DNA from: an uncultured Luminiphilus sp.
GTDB taxonomy: Bacteria; Pseudomonadota; Gammaproteobacteria; Pseudomonadales; Halieaceae
Assembly: GCA_905479205.1 (NCBI GenBank)
Contig: CAJQLP010000228.1
Location: 1-36,553 of the forward strand
Reading direction: 5' to 3'
Length of the DNA stretch: 36,553 bases
A model generated the notes under the pieces. The model did no database searches and was not told where the DNA came from. It saw nothing but the letters and a program-made list of their open reading frames with translations. Below, piece by piece: positions 23,423 through 30,031 of the stretch (position 1 is its first letter; each line of letters opens with the position of its first letter). The position numbers were made by a program, and so were the translations under genes.

Positions 23423-24457
23423 TTATTGGATCAATGAACGCACATTTTCTCGATAGGCCTGGGGCGTTTCACCAACCCATGCTCTGAACGCCCGACTGAA
23501 AGCGCTCAGTTCTGAATAACCCAATTCATAGGCGATCTCTGTTAACGAGGCAGAGGAATTAGCCAACAGGTATTTCGCGCGACGCTCGCGTGCAAGGCTT
23601 TTCGCCTCTTGGAATGTGTAGCCCTCATCAGCCAATCTTCTTCGAAGCGTTCTTGGCGATATGCTAAGCCGACCCGCTATGGTGTCCGAATCAGCATTCT
23701 GCAGGCTGTCCTCCAACATAATCTGTCGACAGACGGTACTCACAAATTCATTTTTGTGCTCACCCAAGGAAAAGTAGGTTTCCATGGCGTTACTCAGAAT
23801 TTTGAACAGCAGCTTGTTGCTCGTTAAAAACGGCTCTTCTAAGTACCGCGGGTGAAATCGAATGGAGTTACTGTCAGCGCCAAAGGTTAGCTGACAGTTG
23901 AAGAACGACCGCAAAACCGCTTCGTCGCTTGGCTCTGCGTGCTGAAAAGTCACCTCGAGCAGAGGCACCTGCTTGCGGGTTGCCGTCGCAAGGGTCTGCA
24001 CCAAAAACGCCATAAGATAATCGTTGAGCTGCACTAGCGTGGCACCGCCCTCATGAAGCAGATCTGCGGTAAATTCAGTAGGGGATGTGCGGGGATAAAA
24101 GGCGGTTTTTATGCCTGAATCTATGTGCCGATCATAGACATTCAAAAAGCGAAGGCCCTCACCCACGGTCGGCGCAGCCAGCATCGCAACGATCAACAAG
24201 CTGCTCGATTCATAGTGAAAGTTTTGGCCCATGGACAACCCCATGGTGGGATTCTGTGTGATCGCAGCCGCACCCTCAAATAGGTTGGCTACGGCTTCAA
24301 CGGGCAGCGCAGTGTCGTATTCTTCTTTGGAATTAAAATCGATGCCACAGGCGTCAAAGACCGGCGCTGGATTGACGCCTCGGTCCATAAGATAGTCGCG
24401 GACATAGGCCGCAAAGCGCGGAGAAAGACTGGGGGTGAACCCGCTTGCACCGGGCAT
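23423..24457 (-). CDS. AraC family transcriptional regulator
   Basis: A 344-residue regulator. The N-terminal about 220 residues match the arabinose-binding-like domain found in OruR/MmsR-type AraC proteins (PF12625). The C-terminal 100 residues carry two HTH motifs: DTIAGRLSISPRTLRRRLAD, and SLTEIAYELGYSELSAFSRA with the AraC signature through WVGETPQAYR. The ATG at 24455-24457 has GAGG about 7 bases upstream, overlapping the stop of the dihaem cytochrome gene, so it is probably the last gene of the amine dehydrogenase operon. It may activate that operon in response to an aromatic amine or aldehyde, comparable in role (not necessarily in sequence) to FeaR. It could alternatively control the TonB receptor gene just downstream. 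Confidence 0.88.
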   Translation of the reverse strand: MPGASGFTPSLSPRFAAYVRDYLMDRGVNPAPVFDACGIDFNSKEEYDTALPVEAVANLFEGAAAITQNPTMGLSMGQNFHYESSSLLIVAMLAAPTVGEGLRFLNVYDRHIDSGIKTAFYPRTSPTEFTADLLHEGGATLVQLNDYLMAFLVQTLATATRKQVPLLEVTFQHAEPSDEAVLRSFFNCQLTFGADSNSIRFHPRYLEEPFLTSNKLLFKILSNAMETYFSLGEHKNEFVSTVCRQIMLEDSLQNADSDTIAGRLSISPRTLRRRLADEGYTFQEAKSLARERRAKYLLANSSASLTEIAYELGYSELSAFSRAFRAWVGETPQAYRENVRSLIQ

Positions 24458-24466
24458 TGGGGAGCC

Positions 24467-25045
24467 TCACTCCGCCGCAGGAGGCACTTGGGAGTAATAG
24501 GCGCCTAACGCTGCCATTGCGGTGGGATCTAAATCCTTTACCACGTTGACCATCAACGGATGGTAACGCAGCCCAGACTTGAACCCCGCGAGTTGGGCAG
24601 CAATGTAAGCAGCGTTTTGTCCGGCCAATATTGGCCACTCGTCCGCCACCGGCGCGCCCTGCATGCCGTGGCAGGCGTGGCAATAACCGGCCCTGTTACG
24701 GCCCTCTTCCACCATAGTTTGATCGCCATTGGCAGCAGTGAGCCTAGGTTGCGCGGCGTACCAAGTCGCCAGCTCCGCAATGTCAGCATCGCTCAGTGCG
24801 GCCGCCATACCATTCATCACCGCGTTGTTACGATCGCCGCTGCGGTAGGCTTTAAGCTGAATTTCTAAATAGGTTTCGTGTTGCCCAGCCAAATTAGGCC
24901 AGGCTGGATCGGTGGATTTACCGTCGCTGCCATGGCAGGCCGCACAGCTAGCTAAGGCTGCGGGCTCCGCCCAACTGACCAGACTGAAAAACACCGCGAA
25001 CACCAATGCGACTGTCGTGCGTAACCCATTCTTAACATTGAGCAT
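24467..25045 (-). CDS. Dihaem cytochrome c (c4-like)
   Basis: A 192-residue exported protein with two haem-binding motifs, CAACH (34-38) and CHACH (122-126), in tandem cytochrome c domains of c4 type. A signal peptide (MLNVKNGLRTTVALVFAVFF...WA) cleaves before EPAALASC. I chose ATG 25045 because AGGGAG lies 6 bases upstream; the open frame starts 10 codons earlier. It is placed after aauA and a monohaem cytochrome, with a 10-bp gap. It is therefore a likely electron acceptor for the amine dehydrogenase or relay to a terminal oxidase. At 192 aa it is far too short for MauG (about 360 aa), the dihaem TTQ-maturation enzyme. Confidence 0.88.
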   Translation of the reverse strand: MLNVKNGLRTTVALVFAVFFSLVSWAEPAALASCAACHGSDGKSTDPAWPNLAGQHETYLEIQLKAYRSGDRNNAVMNGMAAALSDADIAELATWYAAQPRLTAANGDQTMVEEGRNRAGYCHACHGMQGAPVADEWPILAGQNAAYIAAQLAGFKSGLRYHPLMVNVVKDLDPTAMAALGAYYSQVPPAAE

Positions 25046-25055
25046 TTTTGGCTCC

Positions 25056-25493
25056 CTATTGCATTGTCGCGACAATTTCAGCTAACACTGTCGCTCGATA
25101 GTTTTCAATTTCCTGCAGCGGCTGCTGCCGTAACTGCGCCACCTCTGCTTCGGTGTACGGTTCATAACCACCCTCAGGCAGGCTGCTACCCGCAAAATTG
25201 TCGAGACTCCAATTCAGCACTTCTGCCAGCTGGGCACTGTTCAGCTTTGACGTAGCCGACCCGGGGACGCGTACCAAAAATCCTCGGCCTTTTTCGGTTC
25301 TAAGGAACAGGCCCATTTGGTTTTTTAACGCGGGAACCGCGTTTGCGCCGGAGCCGTCAGGGGTATGACACCCCTGACAAAACATCTGGTAGTGGTAGCG
25401 AGCGCGGGCGTCATTAACGTCCGCGCTCTGGATTGCTGGTGCTAACATGAGGCCAAAAAACGCCATGCCAAGCCACAAACACCTAGATAACAC
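25056..25493 (-). CDS. Monohaem c-type cytochrome associated with aromatic amine dehydrogenase
   Basis: A 145-residue periplasmic protein: signal peptide to about residue 23 (APAIQS|AD), then a single haem motif CQGCH (39-43) with PDGSGANAVPAL after it. Axial methionine candidates follow, as in NQMGLF. The start is a GTG (25491-25493), with GAGG overlapping the aauA stop codon, so translation is coupled. Immediate linkage to the light-chain gene suggests it accepts electrons from the TTQ cofactor or helps in its maturation. I do not recognise a named family beyond cytochrome c. Confidence 0.85.
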   Translation of the reverse strand: MLSRCLWLGMAFFGLMLAPAIQSADVNDARARYHYQMFCQGCHTPDGSGANAVPALKNQMGLFLRTEKGRGFLVRVPGSATSKLNSAQLAEVLNWSLDNFAGSSLPEGGYEPYTEAEVAQLRQQPLQEIENYRATVLAEIVATMQ

Positions 25494-25499
25494 TGCGCC

Positions 25500-26021
25500 T
25501 CACTCCTCGAAGGCGACGCCTACAACCACCGCCGTCGAGCAATGGTAGGCGGCGCTGGCGGTACCGAGGCACCAGTTGATGTCATTAGTTTTATCGGGAC
25601 GATAAGGGGGACGATCACCTTCATCACGCTGGCAAAGACAAGCGCCACAGGTAGATTTCCCGCAACAGTCATTGTAAGAAATAACGTAGTTACGACCATC
25701 CGCGGGGTTGTGACAGGTTCCAATCCACGTCACCGGAGACATTTCTGTCCCGGGTGGGCAGGTGTTCGCGCTTCCGCCACAACAGCTACACAAGAAGCCG
25801 TCGATGGCACAGTAACGCCAGTAGTCGCAATCAGTATCACTGCCCTGTTCAACGGGCTTCTGCGGACCGCCGTGGTTGTCCGCGCGCGCGACCGGCAGCA
25901 AAGGCACAGCTGTCGCCCCCACCAGCGCGCCGCCAAGCTTTTTTAACATCCCACGGCGCGAGCTTGTTTGTGCAACGTTACGCGCTTGCTTTTCGAAAAG
26001 ACGATCAAGAAATGACATCAT
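25500..26021 (-). CDS. aauA: Aromatic (aralkyl)amine dehydrogenase light chain, TTQ subunit
   Basis: Small subunit, 173-residue precursor, of the quinoprotein that oxidises phenylethylamine, tyramine or tryptamine to the aldehyde plus ammonia in the periplasm. The leader has a twin-arginine motif (SSRRGMLKKLG). The mature part has W99 (TWIGTC) and W150 (INWCLG), the pair that forms tryptophan tryptophylquinone, and D118 (SYNDCC) and D74 (AIDGF) at the catalytic/maturation aspartates. It has 14 cysteines; two of them, C81 in CSCCGG and C125 in STCGAC, are, as I recall, present in the Alcaligenes faecalis aromatic enzyme but not in methylamine dehydrogenase. GGAGG lies 7 bases before the ATG, which overlaps the aauD stop (ATGA). 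Confidence 0.93.
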   Translation of the reverse strand: MMSFLDRLFEKQARNVAQTSSRRGMLKKLGGALVGATAVPLLPVARADNHGGPQKPVEQGSDTDCDYWRYCAIDGFLCSCCGGSANTCPPGTEMSPVTWIGTCHNPADGRNYVISYNDCCGKSTCGACLCQRDEGDRPPYRPDKTNDINWCLGTASAAYHCSTAVVVGVAFEE

Positions 26022-26629
26022 GATTTGACCTCCACAAAGCGTGCTTCATCACGCTTGTTCATGTAATCCTGAATAGAGGCAATGTTGCGTTCCTTTGCCT
26101 CGAATAAACTGTCGATGTGCTCCCGGGAATTCACAATTCCCAGTGACGCAATCCGCTGCTGCTCGTCGACTAATACCGCATAGGGCAGCTTAGACACGCC
26201 GTAACTCTTACCCACTAACTCGCTCACGACATAGGGTAACTCGATACCCTTTCGACGAGCGTAGCCTGCGTGGTCCTGGGAATCGCCGTCGCTAACGAAT
26301 ATCACATCAATCCAATCCGCTTCACTCTTTGCCGCCGACAGTACAACCGGCGTCAGCTCGTTACAGACGGGACAATCGGGTGACATGAAGAACAACAGCT
26401 GAGCGCGTGCCTCAGGTGTTCCAATCGAAATTCTCTGATCGGTAATCGTTAACGCCTCCAGCGCGGGGGCGGCCTGTCCCACCTCAATGGTTCGGTTGAC
26501 CATTAATGCGCCCGCAGGTGCAACCCGCTCGTAGAGCACGCCAATCTGACGAACCAAAGCAAAGTTAATGATTGCCATCACAATGAAACCAATCCACAGG
26601 GCGATGTTAGAAGCTACCAACCAGTCCAT
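26018..26629 (-). CDS. aauD: Amine dehydrogenase accessory thioredoxin-like protein AauD/MauD
   Basis: A 203-residue membrane-anchored thioredoxin-fold protein. An N-terminal transmembrane segment (about residues 4-26) is followed by a periplasmic domain with the redox motif C86-P-V-C89 (MSPDCPVCN) and a cis-proline loop (KLPYAV). MauD proteins form or isomerise the many disulfides of the light chain. The ATG at 26629 overlaps the last base of the aauE stop (TGATG); the longer frame to 26689 lies inside aauE and is not needed. It is followed by aauA with an ATGA overlap. Confidence 0.92.
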   Translation of the reverse strand: MDWLVASNIALWIGFIVMAIINFALVRQIGVLYERVAPAGALMVNRTIEVGQAAPALEALTITDQRISIGTPEARAQLLFFMSPDCPVCNELTPVVLSAAKSEADWIDVIFVSDGDSQDHAGYARRKGIELPYVVSELVGKSYGVSKLPYAVLVDEQQRIASLGIVNSREHIDSLFEAKERNIASIQDYMNKRDEARFVEVKS

Positions 26630-27150
26630 CACCGCACTCCCGCCATAGTTTGCTGATTTGCAATTAGTTGGTCTGCGGCGGCGTAACACAGCCCCAAGAG
26701 CAAGGCCATGGCAACACCGACACCCCAGCCGGAAATGCCTACCGGGGTGGCTACGATCAAACTGGTCAGCAGCAGCACGCCGGCCACGACTAGATTGCGA
26801 ATAACCAGAGCGACACTCACGCGGGTCTCTGCTGCCGGGCCGCTACAACCACACTTTAAATCCACCCGCCCCTGCAGGACCTGTCGCATCATGGCAACGG
26901 CATACAGGGACAGAAGAAGCCCCCCCGCGACCACGCCCCACATACGGCTGGCGGGCAATAACAGCGCCAGTGCCAGCAGCAATTCAGACACGCCAATAGC
27001 AACCACCCAAAAGGCCGTTGCAGGCCGTCCGGTATAAGCGGCAACGGTCTCAACGTAAGCCGCGGGCTTGGTTAACTTACCCCATCCCGCTTGTGCAAAC
27101 AGCGCAGCGGCAAAACAGCTGATACCCGTAGCGAGAATAGCCGAGACCAT
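26629..27150 (-). CDS. aauE: Amine dehydrogenase accessory membrane protein AauE/MauE
   Basis: A 173-residue inner-membrane protein of the MauE/DoxX-like family with about five hydrophobic helices. The pair of cysteines in KCGCSG (C100, C102), with another near the N-terminus (ISCFA), fits a role with the thioredoxin-like MauD/AauD in light-chain disulfide formation and export. The ATG directly abuts the stop codon of aauB (27151) and its own stop overlaps the aauD start, so the operon order is aauB-aauE-aauD-aauA. The family assignment is firm; the exact redox role is known mainly from mau systems. Confidence 0.9.
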   Translation of the reverse strand: MVSAILATGISCFAAALFAQAGWGKLTKPAAYVETVAAYTGRPATAFWVVAIGVSELLLALALLLPASRMWGVVAGGLLLSLYAVAMMRQVLQGRVDLKCGCSGPAAETRVSVALVIRNLVVAGVLLLTSLIVATPVGISGWGVGVAMALLLGLCYAAADQLIANQQTMAGVR

Positions 27151-28347
27151 TTATTGGGCGCCCCACAAGAACAGCGGCGTCTCTTGGCCGAAACCGGTAA
27201 TCTTCTTAATGAACTCACCGCTGAGGCCGTCATAGAGCTCAACGCTCATATCTACAGGGTTGGTGACTAGCACCTTTGGCTCTTTGCCACGACTAACAGC
27301 AAAGGACAAACCCCACTCCTTCAATGCAATTCGTTGTACCCGGCGACGACTATCCGGATCAAAAATCCAGATCTCCGCACCACCCGCGTTGTGCATCCCA
27401 TCGACGCCATTGGCCTCGGGGTTCATTAAGAAATAAATGCGCCCCAGCTCGTCTTCACCGTCCAAACCAATACCTGATGGAGCCCAACCCTCTTCCCCTG
27501 CGCCCACCAAAGACCAGGGAGACATGGGCTGCGCAGCCGAACCCGACATCGCCACGGGATGAACCTTGCCGTCAAATGTAGGGAAGTAGGCCATGTCACC
27601 AACCCGGGCTGGTCGCTCAAAGATAGGTGAATCATCGGAATCAAAGAACACATCGCTGTGTTGTCGGCTTTTCTCGGTGCCGTCTGCGTTCAACTCAATG
27701 GTCAATAAACGACCGTCTGCGCACAGAGAGCTGAAGCCCATGTCGCCATTTTCATAGATGAAGCTACAACCGGGAATGGCGATTTCGCCCATGATCGAGC
27801 GCTGATTTAGGTCGATCAAGGTAATGGATGTTGACGGGCTGAAGTTGAAAACCGCCAGCCAGTTGTCTTTATTCAGAGTCTGCAGAACCACCCGCTCGGG
27901 CATGCCCATAAAGCGCTTGCCTGAGGGCAGTAGTGTTTCGCCCACGGGACTCAAATTGGCGGTATCCCAGAATGTCAGCACATCAATCCTATCCCCACGG
28001 GTTCCGCGGGTATGGAAGGTCTCAACTGAGGCGATCTCACCGCGAGAAGGAATCTGCAAAATGTTGCCCATGAGCGCGTTATTAAACATGCCCTTCACTT
28101 GTTCAGCCACGGTGTCTTTGCTGGCATCAATCACGTAAACCTTGCCGTCTGACATATGGAAGAAGGCGCTGTCCTGCACCAAAAACCACTCGGGCGGGTA
28201 CTGGCTGGGCAACGACTCTATGATGCCTGTTGGCTCAACAGGTAACGGGGGTGGTACCTCCGTTGCCTGCAAGTTCGCAACAAAACCGAACGACGCCAGA
28301 GCCGATGTCGCCAGCAGCACCTGGGCCAAATACTTTCGCTTCAACAT
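27151..28347 (-). CDS. aauB: Aromatic (aralkyl)amine dehydrogenase heavy chain
   Basis: A 398-residue precursor of the large subunit, a seven-bladed beta-propeller of the methylamine/aromatic amine dehydrogenase heavy-chain family. The signal peptide (MLKRKYLAQVLLATSALASF, cleaving around NLQA|TE) sends it to the periplasm. Repeated blade-like segments occur, such as VYVIDAS, LTFWDTANLSP, ITLIDLNQRSIMGEIAIPGC, EIWIFDPDSRRRVQRIAL and VELYDGLSGEFIKKI. I chose ATG 28347 because AGAGG lies upstream at proper distance; the 17 extra codons of the open frame are unneeded. The heavy chain shapes the substrate channel and binds two light chains (alpha2beta2). It is 54 bp after the aldehyde dehydrogenase gene, clearly in the same operon. 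Confidence 0.93.
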   Translation of the reverse strand: MLKRKYLAQVLLATSALASFGFVANLQATEVPPPLPVEPTGIIESLPSQYPPEWFLVQDSAFFHMSDGKVYVIDASKDTVAEQVKGMFNNALMGNILQIPSRGEIASVETFHTRGTRGDRIDVLTFWDTANLSPVGETLLPSGKRFMGMPERVVLQTLNKDNWLAVFNFSPSTSITLIDLNQRSIMGEIAIPGCSFIYENGDMGFSSLCADGRLLTIELNADGTEKSRQHSDVFFDSDDSPIFERPARVGDMAYFPTFDGKVHPVAMSGSAAQPMSPWSLVGAGEEGWAPSGIGLDGEDELGRIYFLMNPEANGVDGMHNAGGAEIWIFDPDSRRRVQRIALKEWGLSFAVSRGKEPKVLVTNPVDMSVELYDGLSGEFIKKITGFGQETPLFLWGAQ

Positions 28348-28401
28348 AAGAACGCCTCTTTGTCTTTCAGCGCCGAGCGATCTAACACTCGGCACCAAAT
28401 A

Positions 28402-29823
28402 TTAACCCTTAGCAATCTGCATCGTTTGGATGTTGGTGTACTCCACCAATCCATAACGACCAAATTCCACACCCAAGCCCGATTGTTTAACCCCGCCAAA
28501 GGGGGCGTCGGGTTGAATCATTGCGTGGTTGTTCACCCAAGCGGTACCACACTCCAAACGCGCGGCCAACGCTTGTGCTTGCTCGATATTGGAGGACCAC
28601 ACCGATCCGCCCAGGCCAACCGATACTGCGTTGGCGCGTGCCAGCGCGTCTTCAACATCGGTAAATTTAACCACTGGCAGAATGGGCCCAAAGGGCTCTT
28701 CCTGAACCAGACGGCTCTCCTCGGGAATATCGCGAACGATAGTGACCGGGAAAAAATAACCATCCCGCTCGAGGGGCGCACCACCGGTCATGAACGTTGC
28801 ACCGTCGGCTTTAGCGGCTTCGGCTAAGTCACAGACCTTATCGAATTGCATTTTGTTCTGAATAGGCCCGAAATCGGGACTCTCGCTGGCAGGACCCGTG
28901 GTCACGCTTGCTGCAATTCCCGCTAATGCGTCACACATCTCGTCATAGATGTCTTCGTGGACATACAGGCGTTTGAGCGCCGCACAGGTCTGACCGTTGT
29001 TGATCATTGCGGTAGCAAAAATTTTCCCTGCGGCCTCTGCGACGTTGGTATCCGGTAAAACGATAGCCGCATCGTTACCGCCCAATTCCAGAGTCAAGCG
29101 CTTCAGGTTGCCAGAGGCAGATTCCATGATGCGTTTACCAGTAGAGGTGGAACCGGTGAAGACGATCTTGTCGATATCTTCGTGGGCGGACATGCCCGCA
29201 CCAATATCTCCTTTGCCCGTCACCACGTTCAACACACCGGGAGGCAACAAATCATTGATGAGATGCGCAGCCTTGAGAACGGTTAACGGGGTGTATTCCG
29301 AGGGTTTTGCCACTACCGTACAGCCGGCCAATAAACCCGGAATGACGTGCCACATGGTTATGAGCAACGGGTAATTCCAAGGTGTAATAGAACCCACAAC
29401 GCCAACCGGCTTGCGATGGACCTCGATGCGGGCGTCGTCATTGTCTTGAATGACTTCCACTGGCAGATCAAGGGTGGCGGTATAACGAATCCATGCCAGG
29501 CACCCGCCCAGCTCAAACATGGCGCCGAGACCGGCAAAACCTTCGATGGGCTTGCCCTGCTCAGAACTGAGCAGTTGAGCGAGCTCACCCATATTCGCTT
29601 CAATGCGGTCGGCAATTTGTAAAACAACCGCGCGGCGCTCATCCATGGATTTAGCGCTCCAAGCCGGTAACGCAGCCCTTGCCGCTGCAACCGCCTGATT
29701 GAGATGGGCTTCCGTCGCCATCGGACATTGCGTAATCACCTGCTCGTTGGCGGGATTGATTACATCAAAGCTTGCGTCGGCGCCAACCGCCTCGCCATTA
29801 ATCAGCATGTTGAATTCAGACAT
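28402..29823 (-). CDS. NAD(P)-dependent aldehyde dehydrogenase (probable arylacetaldehyde dehydrogenase)
   Basis: A 473-residue ALDH-family enzyme with the catalytic cysteine C280 (NNGQTCAALKR), general base E246 (LELGGND), the cofactor-binding TPWNYP (147-152) and FTGSTSTGK (222-230). The Q-T-C-A context resembles ALDHs acting on aromatic or medium-chain aldehydes. It is first in the amine dehydrogenase operon, so its likely role is to oxidise phenylacetaldehyde (or 4-hydroxyphenyl- or indole-acetaldehyde) to the acid, making phenylacetate for the adjacent paa cluster. AGAGGA lies 6-7 bases before the ATG. The aldehyde would have to cross from periplasm to cytoplasm, as no signal peptide is seen. 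Confidence 0.9.
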   Translation of the reverse strand: MSEFNMLINGEAVGADASFDVINPANEQVITQCPMATEAHLNQAVAAARAALPAWSAKSMDERRAVVLQIADRIEANMGELAQLLSSEQGKPIEGFAGLGAMFELGGCLAWIRYTATLDLPVEVIQDNDDARIEVHRKPVGVVGSITPWNYPLLITMWHVIPGLLAGCTVVAKPSEYTPLTVLKAAHLINDLLPPGVLNVVTGKGDIGAGMSAHEDIDKIVFTGSTSTGKRIMESASGNLKRLTLELGGNDAAIVLPDTNVAEAAGKIFATAMINNGQTCAALKRLYVHEDIYDEMCDALAGIAASVTTGPASESPDFGPIQNKMQFDKVCDLAEAAKADGATFMTGGAPLERDGYFFPVTIVRDIPEESRLVQEEPFGPILPVVKFTDVEDALARANAVSVGLGGSVWSSNIEQAQALAARLECGTAWVNNHAMIQPDAPFGGVKQSGLGVEFGRYGLVEYTNIQTMQIAKG

Positions 29824-29885
29824 TACGTTTCCTCTACGTAGTGGCTGCCCTCGCTTGGCCGCCTAGTTATTTATCTCTTAACGCA

Positions 29886-29899
29886 GGAGCTTTCGCTCC
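29886..29899. repeat. Small hairpin GGAGC-TTTC-GCTCC
   Basis: A perfect 5-bp stem with a four-base loop (GAAA on the minus strand, a GNRA loop) lies in the 208-bp gap between the symporter and ALDH genes, 63 bp before the ALDH start. It is likely inside the ALDH 5' leader. No T-tract follows, so it is not called a terminator. Confidence 0.35.
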
Positions 29900-29930
29900 C
29901 CCTAGCCGTCTTTGTGGCCCGGCCCTTTCC

Positions 29931-29942
29931 GTAACATGTTAC
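29931..29942. promoter_or_regulatory. Perfect 12-bp palindrome, candidate operator
   Basis: GTAACATGTTAC is a fully symmetric 12-mer located 108 bp upstream of the aldehyde dehydrogenase/aau operon. Its position and symmetry suggest a dimeric repressor site controlling the amine dehydrogenase operon. The encoded AraC protein would be expected to use direct repeats, so a different regulator may act here. Confidence 0.45.
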
Positions 29943-29974
29943 ACAGTCTAGTCAGTTCCCAGCCCAATGCCTAG

Positions 29975-29995
29975 TGTCAACAACAGCTGTCAACA
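29975..29995. promoter_or_regulatory. Direct repeats TGTCAACA, candidate AraC activator site
   Basis: TGTCAACA occurs twice with starts 13 bp apart (29975-29982 and 29988-29995), 152-172 bp upstream of the ALDH start. On the minus strand each contains TTGACA, a -35-like hexamer, but no -10 element at 16-18 bp was clear. AraC proteins bind tandem sites, so the operon's own AraC regulator is a candidate binder. Confidence 0.38.
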
Positions 29996-30031
29996 TATTG
30001 GCCGATAACACCTATTCCTAAGCCCAACCCC

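Noticed and set aside
24467-25045. Dihaem cytochrome as a MauG homologue
   Set aside because: Two CxxCH motifs fit, but at 192 aa it matches tandem c4-type domains, about half the MauG length, and lacks the peroxidase-like architecture.
25542-26023. Several plus-strand frames of 89-134 codons opposite aauA
   Set aside because: Cys- and Gly-rich codons on the opposite strand keep these frames open; the aauA product explains the region fully.
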